Source of the DNA: JBPCPM01 sp050999155
Lineage (GTDB): Bacteria; Actinomycetota; Thermoleophilia; Solirubrobacterales; 70-9
Direction: 5' to 3'
Assembly: GCA_050999155.1 (NCBI GenBank)
Contig: JBPCPM010000162.1
Coordinates: 1 to 8,216 of the forward strand
Length of the DNA: 8,216 nucleotides
This document shows, piece by piece, positions 1 to 6,677 of this stretch. Position 1 is the first letter of the stretch. The number at the start of each line of letters is the position of its first letter. A model generated the notes under the pieces. The model searched no databases and was not told the origin of the DNA. It saw only the letters and a list, made by a program, of their open reading frames with translations. Position numbers and translations under genes: made by a program.

Positions 1-309
1 GCTCGGGCCATGTCCCGTGAGCCGCTGTTCGACCGCATCCTCGAGCTCGACCCCGAGCTGCTCGTCCCCTACATGGTCGAGCGGGTGGGGGAGAGCCAGC
101 GCGCGATCCGGGCCATGCTCGCCGACGCCATCGCCGCCGGCCACGCCGACGGATCGGTGCGCCAAGCCGACCCGGCCGTCATGGCCGCCGCGGTCGAGCT
201 CACGGCCCGCGGCTACGTGCTCGGCGCCCGCGCCCGCGACGACGCCTTCGCCGACGACGCGGCGCTCGACGAGCTGCGCACCATGCTCGATCGCTACCTC
301 GCTCCATGA
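1..309 (+). CDS. TetR/AcrR-like transcriptional regulator, C-terminal part (5' truncated by window edge)
   Basis: The reading frame is open from base 1 (three codons before the first ATG at 10) to TGA at 307-309, so the true start and the N-terminal helix-turn-helix probably lie outside the window. The visible ~100 residues are all-helical in character. They resemble the ligand-binding/dimerisation half of TetR-family proteins: an amphipathic stretch (LVPYMVERVGESQRAIRAML), an 'AIAAGHADGSVRQADPAVMAAAV' type segment where TetR members carry 'a...G.lr.dDp...A', and a closing helix (LDELRTMLDRYLAP). Because the DNA-binding domain is not visible, the family call rests on this weaker C-terminal pattern. 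The stop overlaps the glpD start (ATGA at 306-309), so the two are almost certainly cotranscribed and translationally coupled. This makes local control of glpD or a linked lipid/glycerol function plausible but unproven. Confidence 0.62.
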   Translation, partial: ARAMSREPLFDRILELDPELLVPYMVERVGESQRAIRAMLADAIAAGHADGSVRQADPAVMAAAVELTARGYVLGARARDDAFADDAALDELRTMLDRYLAP

Positions 310-1850
310 CCTCTGCACTGAACGCCGAGCGCCGTGCGCGCGACCTCGAAGCCCTCGCCGGCGGCGAGGAGGTCGACCTTGCCGTGATCGGCGGCGGGAT
401 CACCGGCACCGGCGTCGCCCTCGATGCGGCGAGCCGCGGGCTGTCGGTCGCTCTGCTCGAACGCCGCGACCTGGCCAACGGCACGAGCCGCTGGAGCTCC
501 AAGCTCGCCCACGGCGGCCTGCGCTACCTCGCCCAGGGCGAGTTCGACGTCGCGTGGGAGTCCGCCCGGGAGCGCGCCATCCTCATGCGCCGACTTGCTC
601 CGCACCTCGTCCGGCCGCTCCCGCTGTTGGTGCCGCTCGGGGACACGCTGCCGTTCCCCCAGGGGCTGCTTACCGGGTTCGGGTTGCGCATCGGCGACGC
701 GATGCGGGCCCTGTCGGGGACGAGCCGCCGCCGACTCCCGCCTCCCCGTCGCGTCAGCACCCTGGAGGCCTGTCGCCTGGCGCCCGCGTTGCGCGTCGAG
801 GGCCTGCGCGGCGCCCTGTTGATGTGGGACGGCCAGCTCGAGGACGACGCGCGCCTTGTCGTGGCCGTCGCCCGGACCGCGGCCGCCTACGGCACGCGCG
901 TCTGCACCTACACCTCGGCCGACGAGGTCGAGCGCGGCCGGATCGCCGCCACCGACCAGCGCACCGGCGAGCGCCTGGAGATCCGGGCGCGCAACGTCAT
1001 CAACGCCACCGGCGTCTGGGCCGGCGAGCTGACCGACCAGATCCGGTTGCGCCCCAGCCGCGGCTCGCACATCATCGTCGCCTCCGAGCGCCTCGGCTGG
1101 CCGCGGGCGGCGTGCAACATCCCCGTTGGGCGGTCGGGCCGGTGGGTGTTCGCGGTCCCCGCCTCCGACGGGCGCACCATCATCGGGATCACCGACGAGC
1201 CCCACCGCGGCGAGATCCCCGATGCGCCCGGAGTGACCGACGCCGAGGAACGGTTCCTGCTGGAGACGATCAACAGCGCGCTCGACATCGAGCTGCGGCC
1301 GGCCGACGTGATCGGCCGCTACGCCGGCCTGCGGCCCCTGCTCGAAGGTGCGGCGGACCAAACCGCCGACCTTTCCCGCCGCCACGCGGTCGTCGGGGAC
1401 CCGGCCACCGGCATGGTCACGGTCGTGGGCGGCAAGCTCACGACCTTCCGCGCCATGGCCGAGGACGCGGTCGACGTGATCGCCGCCCGTCCGGGGGTCG
1501 ACGCCGGCCCGTCACGGACCGCCCGCCTGTCACTGGTCGGCGCCGGCCGGCCGCGGACGCTGCGCAGTCTCGAGGAGCCTGAACGGCTCGTCCGCCGCTA
1601 CGGCGTGGAGGCGCCCGCGGTCGCCGCCCTGGCTCACCACGACCCGGCACTGGCCGGGCCGATCGCCGATGGCCTGCCCGTCTTGGGCGTGGAGATGCGC
1701 TTCGCCGTCACCCATGAGCTCGCCCTCGACGCCGAGGACCTCGTCGACCGCCGGACCCGCCTCGGGCTCGTCGACGCCGAGCGTCCCGCCGCCCTTCGCG
1801 CCGCGGGCGAGTTCGTCGCGCTGCCGGCCCCCGAGTCGCTCGCCGCCTGA
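306..1850 (+). CDS. glpD: Aerobic glycerol-3-phosphate dehydrogenase (FAD-dependent), GlpD
   Basis: Oxidises sn-glycerol 3-phosphate to dihydroxyacetone phosphate at the inner face of the membrane and passes electrons to the quinone pool. It links glycerol/phospholipid turnover to glycolysis and respiration. The 514-residue product has the FAD-binding Rossmann signature near residues 27-45 (IGGGITGTG...D...RG), which matches the family's first conserved pattern. It also has the 'SSKLAHGGLRYL' block at about 64-75, 'INATGVWAG' at 232-240, and 'GGKLTTFRAMA' at 375-385, the second family pattern with F in place of the usual Y. The last ~110 residues form the helical C-terminal DAO-type domain. 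Length is normal (about 500-585 in relatives). The ATG at 306 overlaps the stop of the TetR-like gene, and no Shine-Dalgarno sequence is needed if reinitiation occurs. A glycerol kinase or facilitator is not present downstream, so this is not a standard glpFKD operon here. Confidence 0.95.
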   Translation: MTSALNAERRARDLEALAGGEEVDLAVIGGGITGTGVALDAASRGLSVALLERRDLANGTSRWSSKLAHGGLRYLAQGEFDVAWESARERAILMRRLAPHLVRPLPLLVPLGDTLPFPQGLLTGFGLRIGDAMRALSGTSRRRLPPPRRVSTLEACRLAPALRVEGLRGALLMWDGQLEDDARLVVAVARTAAAYGTRVCTYTSADEVERGRIAATDQRTGERLEIRARNVINATGVWAGELTDQIRLRPSRGSHIIVASERLGWPRAACNIPVGRSGRWVFAVPASDGRTIIGITDEPHRGEIPDAPGVTDAEERFLLETINSALDIELRPADVIGRYAGLRPLLEGAADQTADLSRRHAVVGDPATGMVTVVGGKLTTFRAMAEDAVDVIAARPGVDAGPSRTARLSLVGAGRPRTLRSLEEPERLVRRYGVEAPAVAALAHHDPALAGPIADGLPVLGVEMRFAVTHELALDAEDLVDRRTRLGLVDAERPAALRAAGEFVALPAPESLAA

Positions 1851-1869
1851 CGCCTCGCCGCTAGGCGGC
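1842..1869 (+). terminator. Weak hairpin at the end of glpD
   Basis: A perfect 7-bp inverted repeat, GCCGCCT (1842-1848) and AGGCGGC (1863-1869), with a 14-base loop, straddles the glpD stop codon. No T-run follows, so this would be a poor intrinsic terminator, and in DNA this GC-rich such a repeat can arise by chance. It is reported as a possible transcript-end structure only. Confidence 0.25.
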
Positions 1870-1945
1870 ACCTGCCCGAGTGGTCGGCGCCGGTGGATCG
1901 CAGGACGGCGGGGGAGAATCCCTCGCCGGCCACGCTTGTCTGCAG

Positions 1946-3028
1946 ATGGCGGTCGATCACGTCGGCGAGCTCGCGGCGTCGCTGCGCGACACGCTGCTCG
2001 AACGCCGGCGCCGGCGCGCGGCCTCGGGCCGCGGCGCGGGTCCCCAGCTCATGGACGAGGCTGCCGAGCTTGTCGCCCACGAGGCCGCGGCCCTGTCTCC
2101 CGGCTTGCGCGCCCGCATTCTCGAGCAGGTCCGCCGCGACACCGTCGGTCTCGGTCCGCTGGAGGAGGCGCTGACCGACCCGACGGTCACCGAGGTGATG
2201 GTCAACGGTCCGGACGAGGTGTACGTCGAGCGCTCCGGGCGCGTCGAAACGAGCGCCATCCGCTTCGCCGGCGAGCAGGAGCTCCGGGACACCATCGAGC
2301 GGGTCCTTGCCCACGCGGGCCGCCGGGTCGACGAGTCGTCACCGGCCGCCGACGGGCGGCTGGCCTCCGGGTCGCGCGTCCACGTCGTGATCCCGCCGCT
2401 CGCCCTCGGCGGCCCGACCCTGACCATCCGCCGGTTCGGGGGCGTGCGTCCCGGCCCCAGGGCCCTGGTCGCGGCCGGGGCCATCGACGCGGAAGCCATG
2501 ACGCGCCTGGCCGAGGCCGTGCGCACACGCCGCAGCATCCTGGTGTCCGGCGGCACGTCGGCCGGCAAGACGACCCTGCTCAACGCGCTGTCGGCGTTCT
2601 TCGGCGACCGCGAGCGGATCGTCACGATCGAGGACTCGGCCGAGCTGCGGCTGCTGCAACCCCACGTCGTGCGGCTTGAGGCCCGGCCGCCGACGCTCGA
2701 GGGCACCGGGGCGGTCGGCGTCCGCGAGCTGCTGCGCAACGCCCTGCGCATGCGCCCCGACCGGATCGTCATCGGCGAGGTGCGCGGGGCGGAGGCGTTC
2801 GACCTGCTCAACGCGCTCAACACCGGCCACCCCGGATCGCTGTCGACCATCCACGCAAATTCTGTCGCCGACGCCCGCGATCGCCTGCAGCTGCTGTGTC
2901 TGACCGCCGGGACCGGCCTGGCGCCCAGCGCGATCCGTCGGCTGGTCGACGCGGCCATCGACGTGGGGGTCCACCTCGAGCGCGGTCCGGACGGCCGGCG
3001 CCGGGTGACCGAGCTCGCCGGCGCCTGA
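1946..3028 (+). CDS. tadA: TadA/CpaF-family secretion ATPase
   Basis: Hexameric cytoplasmic ATPase that powers assembly of Tad (Flp) pili or related type II/IV secretion systems by driving inner-membrane platform proteins of the TadB/TadC type. From ATG 1946 the product is 360 residues. The N-terminal domain (about 35-165) contains 'LGPLEEALTDPTVTEVMVNGPDEVYVER', typical of CpaF. The catalytic domain has Walker A GGTSAGKTT (202-210; usual form GGTGSGKT, so S-A replaces G-S while the key K and T remain). It also has the acidic box IEDSAELRL (228-236), RMRPDRIVIGEVRG with the Walker B glutamate (268-281), and the His box TIHANS (301-306). An in-frame GTG at 1880 would add 22 residues of poor character; neither start has a well-placed ribosome site, and a purine run at 1910-1916 lies too far upstream. 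Expected partners TadB/TadC occur 1.6 kb downstream, not adjacent. Family assignment is firm; which pilus or secretion machine it serves is not shown. Confidence 0.93.
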   Translation: MAVDHVGELAASLRDTLLERRRRRAASGRGAGPQLMDEAAELVAHEAAALSPGLRARILEQVRRDTVGLGPLEEALTDPTVTEVMVNGPDEVYVERSGRVETSAIRFAGEQELRDTIERVLAHAGRRVDESSPAADGRLASGSRVHVVIPPLALGGPTLTIRRFGGVRPGPRALVAAGAIDAEAMTRLAEAVRTRRSILVSGGTSAGKTTLLNALSAFFGDRERIVTIEDSAELRLLQPHVVRLEARPPTLEGTGAVGVRELLRNALRMRPDRIVIGEVRGAEAFDLLNALNTGHPGSLSTIHANSVADARDRLQLLCLTAGTGLAPSAIRRLVDAAIDVGVHLERGPDGRRRVTELAGA

Positions 3029-3035
3029 ACAGGGT

Positions 3036-3062
3036 GGGTAGCCGTCCCGGGGAGCGGGTAGC
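3036..3062 (+). repeat. Two GGGTAGC direct repeats 20 bp apart
   Basis: GGGTAGC occurs at 3036-3042 and again at 3056-3062, exactly two helical turns apart, in the 58-base gap between the secretion ATPase and the acuI gene. This spacing fits a dimeric regulator site. Alternatively, GGGTA resembles the -10 element (GGGTA-type) of SigB/SigF-like actinobacterial promoters. No matching -35 element is clear, and chance is possible in GC-rich DNA. Confidence 0.3.
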
Positions 3063-3080
3063 ACGGGAGGGCCCCCAACC

Positions 3081-3086
3081 GAGGAG
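3081..3086 (+). promoter_or_regulatory. Ribosome binding site GAGGAG that decides the acuI start
   Basis: GAGGAG sits directly against ATG 3087 (zero spacing, too close to work) but six bases before GTG 3093, which is ideal spacing. It is the clearest Shine-Dalgarno sequence in the window and favours the GTG start. Confidence 0.65.
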
Positions 3087-3092
3087 ATGCCG

Positions 3093-4093
<1,001 letters not shown>

Positions 4094-4097
<4 letters not shown>

Positions 4098-4552
4098 GCG
4101 TCGAGCTCGACGCGCTCGATGCGCTGGTCGTCGACGGGTCTGTCGCCGGAGCCGGTCGGCTGGGCTTCGATCGCGTCGACCGCGTCCATCCCGTTGGTGA
4201 TCTGGCCAAAGACGGTGTGCCTGCCGTCGAGCCAGGGGGCCGCGTCGGTGGTGACGATGAAGAACTGCGAGCCGTTGGTGTCGGGGCCGGCGTTGGCCAT
4301 GGCCAAGGCGCCGCGGACGATCTTGTGGTCGTTGATCTCGTCCTCGAAGGTGTAGCCGGGTCCGCCGGTTCCCTCGCCGCGCGGACACCCGCCCTGGACC
4401 ATGAAGTCCTTGATGACCCGGTGGAAGATCAAGCCGTCGTAGAACCCGTCGGTGCTCAGCGAGCGGAAGTTCTGGACGGTCTTCGGCGCGTCGTCGTCGA
4501 ACAGCTCGACGGAGATGGGCCCCTGGGTGGTGTGCAGCGTGGCGTTGGACAT
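4094..4552 (-). CDS. Peptidyl-prolyl cis-trans isomerase, cyclophilin type
   Basis: Catalyses cis-trans isomerisation of Xaa-Pro bonds during protein folding. The 152-residue protein is a minimal single-domain cyclophilin with no signal peptide, hence cytoplasmic. Active-site blocks are intact: 'FHRVIKDFMVQGG' (43-55, with catalytic Arg 45 and Gln 53), 'GTGGPGY' (61-67), 'NGSQFFI' (93-99) and 'WLDGRHTVFG' (107-116), including the tryptophan that in human CypA contacts cyclosporin and the active-site histidine. The start 'MSNATLHTTQGPISVELF' resembles short cyclophilins of actinobacteria and haloarchaea. It is convergent with acuI, sharing TTAG at 4094-4097, and divergent from tadB, 90 bases away. 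No strong ribosome site precedes the ATG. The family call is firm. The cellular client set is unknown, and a link to Tad protein folding is only suggested by position. Confidence 0.96.
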
Positions 4553-4642
4553 GCGCGGACCCTAGTACACGGTTCCGGGCTCGGCGGACGGGGGAGAGAG
4601 TGTCCCCGCAGGACCTTGTCGGTGGGTGGAACGGACCCCTCG
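4553..4642. promoter_or_regulatory. Divergent intergenic region between the cyclophilin gene and tadB
   Basis: This 90-base gap separates two divergently transcribed genes and so should hold promoters for both, but I could not identify convincing -10/-35 pairs. A small inverted repeat, GGGGA (4591-4595) and TCCCC (4603-4607), with a 7-base loop lies in the middle. A possible operator or leader hairpin is all that can be said. Confidence 0.35.
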
Positions 4643-5479
4643 ATGATTGCCATCGTCCTCGGAGCCGCCGCGGGGATCCTGCTCGGCGTCGCCGCCTTGG
4701 AGCTCGCGCGCGCCACGCCGGCGCTGGGCGCGGCGGTCGAGCGGATCGCCGAGCCGCTGATCCGCGCGGGACGTGAGGGATACCGGCCGTCGGCCGCCGA
4801 GCATCGGCGGCTGGGGCTGGCCGCCGCCGGCGCGCTGTTCGTCGGCGCGCTCGTCGTCAGCGGGAGGGGCGTGGCCCCGCTGCTCGCCCTCGCAGGCCCG
4901 CTCGCGGCCGGATGGGTGATCGAGCGGCGCCGAGCCGCCTACCGTCGCCGCGTCGAGCTGCGGCTGCCGGAGGTGGCGCGCTCGTGTGCCGATGCGCTGG
5001 CCGCGGGGCGGCCGCTGCGATCGGCCCTCGGCGAAGCGGCACGATCGGTGCCCGGACCGGCGGGCGTCGAGCTGGCCCGCATCGACGCCGACCTGCAGCT
5101 GGGCGCGCCGATCGCCGCGGCGATCGCACCGCTGGCCCGGCTGGGGTCGCCCCCGGCCGAGTCGCTGCTGGCCATCCTGCACGCCCGCCACCTCTCGGGG
5201 CCAGGCCTCGTCGGGCTCCTGCGCCGCTACGCCGAGGCGATGGCGATCGAGCAGCGCACCGTCGACGACGCGCGCTCGGCCACCGCCCAGGCGCGGTTCA
5301 CGGGGATGGTGGTGGTCGCGATGCCGGTGGCGGCGCTGGTCGTCGCCGAGCTGGCCCAGCCGGGATTCACCGCCTCGCTGCTCGGCAACCCGGCCGCCGG
5401 GTCGGCCCTTCTCGCCGCCGCCGCCTTGCAGCTGGTGGGGTTCCTGGTCATCCGGCAGCTGGCCCGGCCCCTGCGGTGA
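4643..5479 (+). CDS. tadB: TadB-like inner-membrane platform protein (type II secretion system F domain)
   Basis: Polytopic membrane protein forming, with TadC, the platform on which the TadA ATPase acts during pilus assembly or secretion. From ATG 4643 it is 278 residues. A hydrophobic N-terminal helix lies at about 1-19, and a second hydrophobic pair at about 57-93 is followed by the basic 'ERRRAAYRRRVELRLPE' (94-110). The cytoplasmic T2SSF helical domain (about 105-218) has 'LPEVARSCADALAAGRPLRSAL', the typical TadB opening, and 'RTVDDARSATAQARFTG' just before the membrane. Two C-terminal membrane helices lie at about 219-237 and 254-271. Length is slightly short for TadB (often ~300). In-frame TTG or GTG codons just upstream (near 4616-4624) are weaker candidate starts because they only add a polar tail before the first membrane helix. 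The stop overlaps the start of tadC (GTGA). The T2SSF family is clear; the B versus C subtype rests on order and length. Confidence 0.88.
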   Translation: MIAIVLGAAAGILLGVAALELARATPALGAAVERIAEPLIRAGREGYRPSAAEHRRLGLAAAGALFVGALVVSGRGVAPLLALAGPLAAGWVIERRRAAYRRRVELRLPEVARSCADALAAGRPLRSALGEAARSVPGPAGVELARIDADLQLGAPIAAAIAPLARLGSPPAESLLAILHARHLSGPGLVGLLRRYAEAMAIEQRTVDDARSATAQARFTGMVVVAMPVAALVVAELAQPGFTASLLGNPAAGSALLAAAALQLVGFLVIRQLARPLR

Positions 5480-6297
5480 CCGCACCGATGCTCGGAGCGC
5501 TGGCCGTCGTGCTGGCCATCGCGGCCGCGGGGCATTTCGATGTCGGGCGCGGCCGCTCGCCGGCCGGCGCGAGCCGCGGGGTCGCGCTCCCACCGTGGCT
5601 GGCGCGTCTGGCGGGCCGGCTGGCTCCAGCCCCCCGAATCGCTGCGGCGGGACTGGCCGATCGCATCACTGCGCCCGTGGTACTCGGCCTGCACGGCCTG
5701 GGCCTGGCCGCTGGGGCGTGCGCGGCGTGGACGGCCGCCCCGCTGCTGTCGGGCCGGCTGGCGGTCGTCGTTGGTGGGCTCCTGGTCTGTGCCGGCGCCG
5801 CCGCTCCGTGGGCGCTGCTCGACCGCGCCGCCGCGCGCCGCCGCGCTGCGGCGCTCGCCGCGCTCCCCGGAGCCCTGGAGCTCCTGGCTTCCGCCTCTGC
5901 GGCCGGCAACGGGCTCGCGGGTGCCGCCTCGAGGATCGGGACCGCCGGGTCCTCGCCGCTGGCCCGCGAGCTGTCGACCCTGGGTGTCGAGCTGGAAGCC
6001 GGCGTCGCTGCGCGCGAGGCGTGGGCCGGCCTCGCTCGGCGCTTGGCGTTGGCCGAGGTCGCGGCCGTGGTTGCGGCCGTCGATCGCAGCAGGCGCCTCG
6101 GGACGCCCTTGGAGGGACCGCTGCGCGATCAGGCGGCTGCCCTGCGGGCCGACCGTCGGCGCCGGGTGGGCGAGCACGCCGCGCGAGCCGCGCCGAAGGT
6201 CCAGCTCGTGGTCGCCTTGGTGCTGGTGCCCTCGGTGCTGCTGGTCATTGCGGCCGGCGTGCTCGCCAACGCGGACTCGATCCTCGGCGGGCTCTGA
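5476..6297 (+). CDS. tadC: TadC-like inner-membrane platform protein (type II secretion system F domain)
   Basis: Second platform protein of a Tad-type system, paired with TadB. GTG 5476 overlaps the tadB stop (GTGA at 5476-5479), giving 273 residues and translational coupling; ATG 5488 is a plausible alternative (269 residues). Hydrophobic segments occur at about 5-20, 66-90 and 95-115. The cytoplasmic T2SSF domain (about 120-240) opens with 'RRRAAALAALPGALELLASA' and contains 'ARELSTLGVELEAG' and 'DRSRRLGTPLEGPLRDQA' (203-220), a conserved TadC-type motif. A strong C-terminal membrane helix is at about 242-263 (VQLVVALVLVPSVLLVIAAG). No pilin, prepilin peptidase or TadE/F gene follows; the next gene is mraZ, so the tad gene run ends here. 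Confidence 0.86.
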   Translation: MTAPMLGALAVVLAIAAAGHFDVGRGRSPAGASRGVALPPWLARLAGRLAPAPRIAAAGLADRITAPVVLGLHGLGLAAGACAAWTAAPLLSGRLAVVVGGLLVCAGAAAPWALLDRAAARRRAAALAALPGALELLASASAAGNGLAGAASRIGTAGSSPLARELSTLGVELEAGVAAREAWAGLARRLALAEVAAVVAAVDRSRRLGTPLEGPLRDQAAALRADRRRRVGEHAARAAPKVQLVVALVLVPSVLLVIAAGVLANADSILGGL

Positions 6298-6300
6298 GCG

Positions 6301-6317
6301 CCGCCCACGCCGGGCGG
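6301..6317 (+). terminator. GC hairpin just after tadC
   Basis: CCGCCC (6301-6306) and GGGCGG (6312-6317) form a 6-bp stem with a 5-base loop, four bases after the tadC stop. No T-run follows, so it may end or stabilise the tad mRNA rather than act as a full intrinsic terminator. Confidence 0.3.
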
Positions 6318-6328
6318 ATCGGCAGATC

Positions 6329-6376
6329 TCCCACGGCGTCCCACCGGGAACCCGGGAACGCCCCACAACGCCCCAC
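6329..6376 (-). repeat. Two pairs of 10-bp-spaced GTGGG motifs on the minus strand (MraZ-box-like)
   Basis: On the plus strand, TCCCAC occurs at 6329-6334 and 6339-6344, and CCCCAC at 6361-6366 and 6371-6376. Read on the minus strand these are four GTGGG(A/G) motifs in two pairs, each pair spaced exactly 10 bp, the spacing of MraZ-box repeats. No minus-strand gene lies nearby. Recognition by MraZ is an inference from the motif and from mraZ lying 300 bases downstream. Confidence 0.4.
6344..6376 (+). repeat. Two adjacent short tandem duplications
   Basis: CCGGGAAC is repeated head to tail at 6344-6351 and 6352-6359. Overlapping its end, AACGCCCCAC is repeated at 6357-6366 and 6367-6376. Both are perfect. 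They look like replication slippage or a small iterated protein-binding array. The second unit contains the GTGGG motifs of the minus strand. Confidence 0.7.
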
Positions 6377-6409
6377 CAGAGGCCGATTTCCGCCTTCATG
6401 GCCTGGTCC

Positions 6410-6433
6410 GACCGGTCATAGCGCCACCGGTGG
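6410..6433. repeat. Two small palindromes sharing ACCGGT
   Basis: GACCGGTC (6410-6417) and CCACCGGTGG (6424-6433) are both perfect palindromes with the common core ACCGGT, 15 bases apart centre to centre. They could be half-sites of an operator. No regulator can be named, and the core is GC-rich enough that chance is possible. Confidence 0.35.
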
Positions 6434-6465
6434 ATGGCTGAACCGTTCGTTGCACCTCGTCTCTC

Positions 6466-6490
6466 CCGGCGACGAGAACGCCGGTCTTTT
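6466..6490 (+). terminator. Rho-independent terminator with an overlapping alternative stem
   Basis: CCGGCG (6466-6471) pairs with CGCCGG (6479-6484) around a 7-base loop, followed at once by TCTTTT (6485-6490). This is the only GC stem plus T-run seen in the gap. It would end read-through from tadBC about 70 bases before the mraZ promoter. A competing stem, CTCGTC (6456-6461) with GACGAG (6471-6476), overlaps its 5' side. Confidence 0.5.
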
Positions 6491-6554
6491 GCAGGGATTT
6501 CCGCGATCTCGGGGGCCGCGCGGGGTGCGTGCAGAGGGGGCCGCGAACACCTTT

Positions 6555-6580
6555 GTGTTGCAAAGTGGGGGATGGTGGGT
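6555..6580 (+). promoter_or_regulatory. MraZ box: three GTG(G/T)(G/T) repeats with 10-bp period
   Basis: GTGTTG (6555-6560), GTGGGG (6565-6570) and GTGGGT (6575-6580) are direct repeats with an exact 10-bp period, the arrangement (TGGGN repeats with 5-bp spacers) bound by MraZ upstream of its own operon in other bacteria. The first copy is degenerate. An in-register fourth position (6586-6590, TCCCA) reads as the inverted motif. The array covers the -35 and spacer of the promoter below, so MraZ binding would repress mraZ-rsmH transcription. Confidence 0.7.
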
Positions 6581-6586
6581 TAGATT
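6558..6586 (+). promoter_or_regulatory. Sigma70-like promoter of the mraZ operon
   Basis: TTGCAA (6558-6563) as -35 and TAGATT (6581-6586) as -10 are separated by 17 bp; each matches its consensus at four of six positions and the -10 fits the TANNNT form common in actinobacteria. Transcription would begin near 6592-6594, giving a leader of about 85 bases before mraZ. The interleaved MraZ box supports this placement. Confidence 0.55.
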
Positions 6587-6597
6587 CCCAGGACCGA

Positions 6598-6618
6598 ATG
6601 GACGGTGCGGGGTGGTGA
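6598..6618 (+). other. Possible six-codon upstream ORF in the mraZ leader
   Basis: ATG at 6598 begins a six-codon frame (MDGAGW) ending in TGA at 6616-6618. AGGA at 6590-6593 lies four bases before it, close to the predicted transcription start. Its last codons run into the 5' arm of the leader hairpin. It may be a leader peptide or mere chance; nothing beyond position supports it. Confidence 0.25.
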
Positions 6619-6644
6619 GGCTCCTCCCACCTCATCACCCCGTA
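6606..6644 (+). ncRNA. Long leader hairpin upstream of mraZ (candidate cis-regulatory RNA)
   Basis: Bases 6606-6620 pair with 6630-6644 to give a 15-bp stem broken only by two G-U wobbles (6607/6643 and 6615/6635), with a 9-base loop CTCCTCCCA. It lies between the predicted promoter and the mraZ start, so it would form in the mRNA leader. A conserved 'mraW RNA motif' has been described upstream of this operon in actinobacteria. Whether this hairpin belongs to that family is an inference that needs a covariance-model search. The loop resembles the anti-Shine-Dalgarno end of 16S rRNA. Confidence 0.5.
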
Positions 6645-6677
6645 GCCGCTCCCTTCCCTCCGATCGGCCCGATTCCT

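Noticed and set aside
294..1385. A 363-codon open frame on the minus strand opposite glpD
   Set aside because: It is a shadow frame in high-GC DNA: the translation is Gly/Ala/Arg/Asp-rich with no domain, while the plus strand carries an unmistakable GlpD.
1957..3078. A 373-codon minus-strand frame opposite the secretion ATPase
   Set aside because: Its composition is Ser/Arg/Pro/Thr-rich without motifs, and the opposite strand has all CpaF catalytic boxes.
5227..6399. A 390-codon minus-strand frame opposite tadB/tadC
   Set aside because: Low-complexity Arg/Gly/Gln-rich translation with no recognisable domain; explained by codon bias of the real genes.
6378..6550. Possible small gene in the tadC-mraZ gap
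   Set aside because: Short open frames exist but none has a ribosome site or a recognisable translation, and the stretch is dominated by repeats and hairpins.
4986..6677. Long in-frame extension upstream of mraZ, giving a 711-residue protein
   Set aside because: It overlaps tadB and tadC out of frame and then non-coding DNA; MraZ homology begins at the TTG-encoded Met before Ala-Phe-Leu-Gly.
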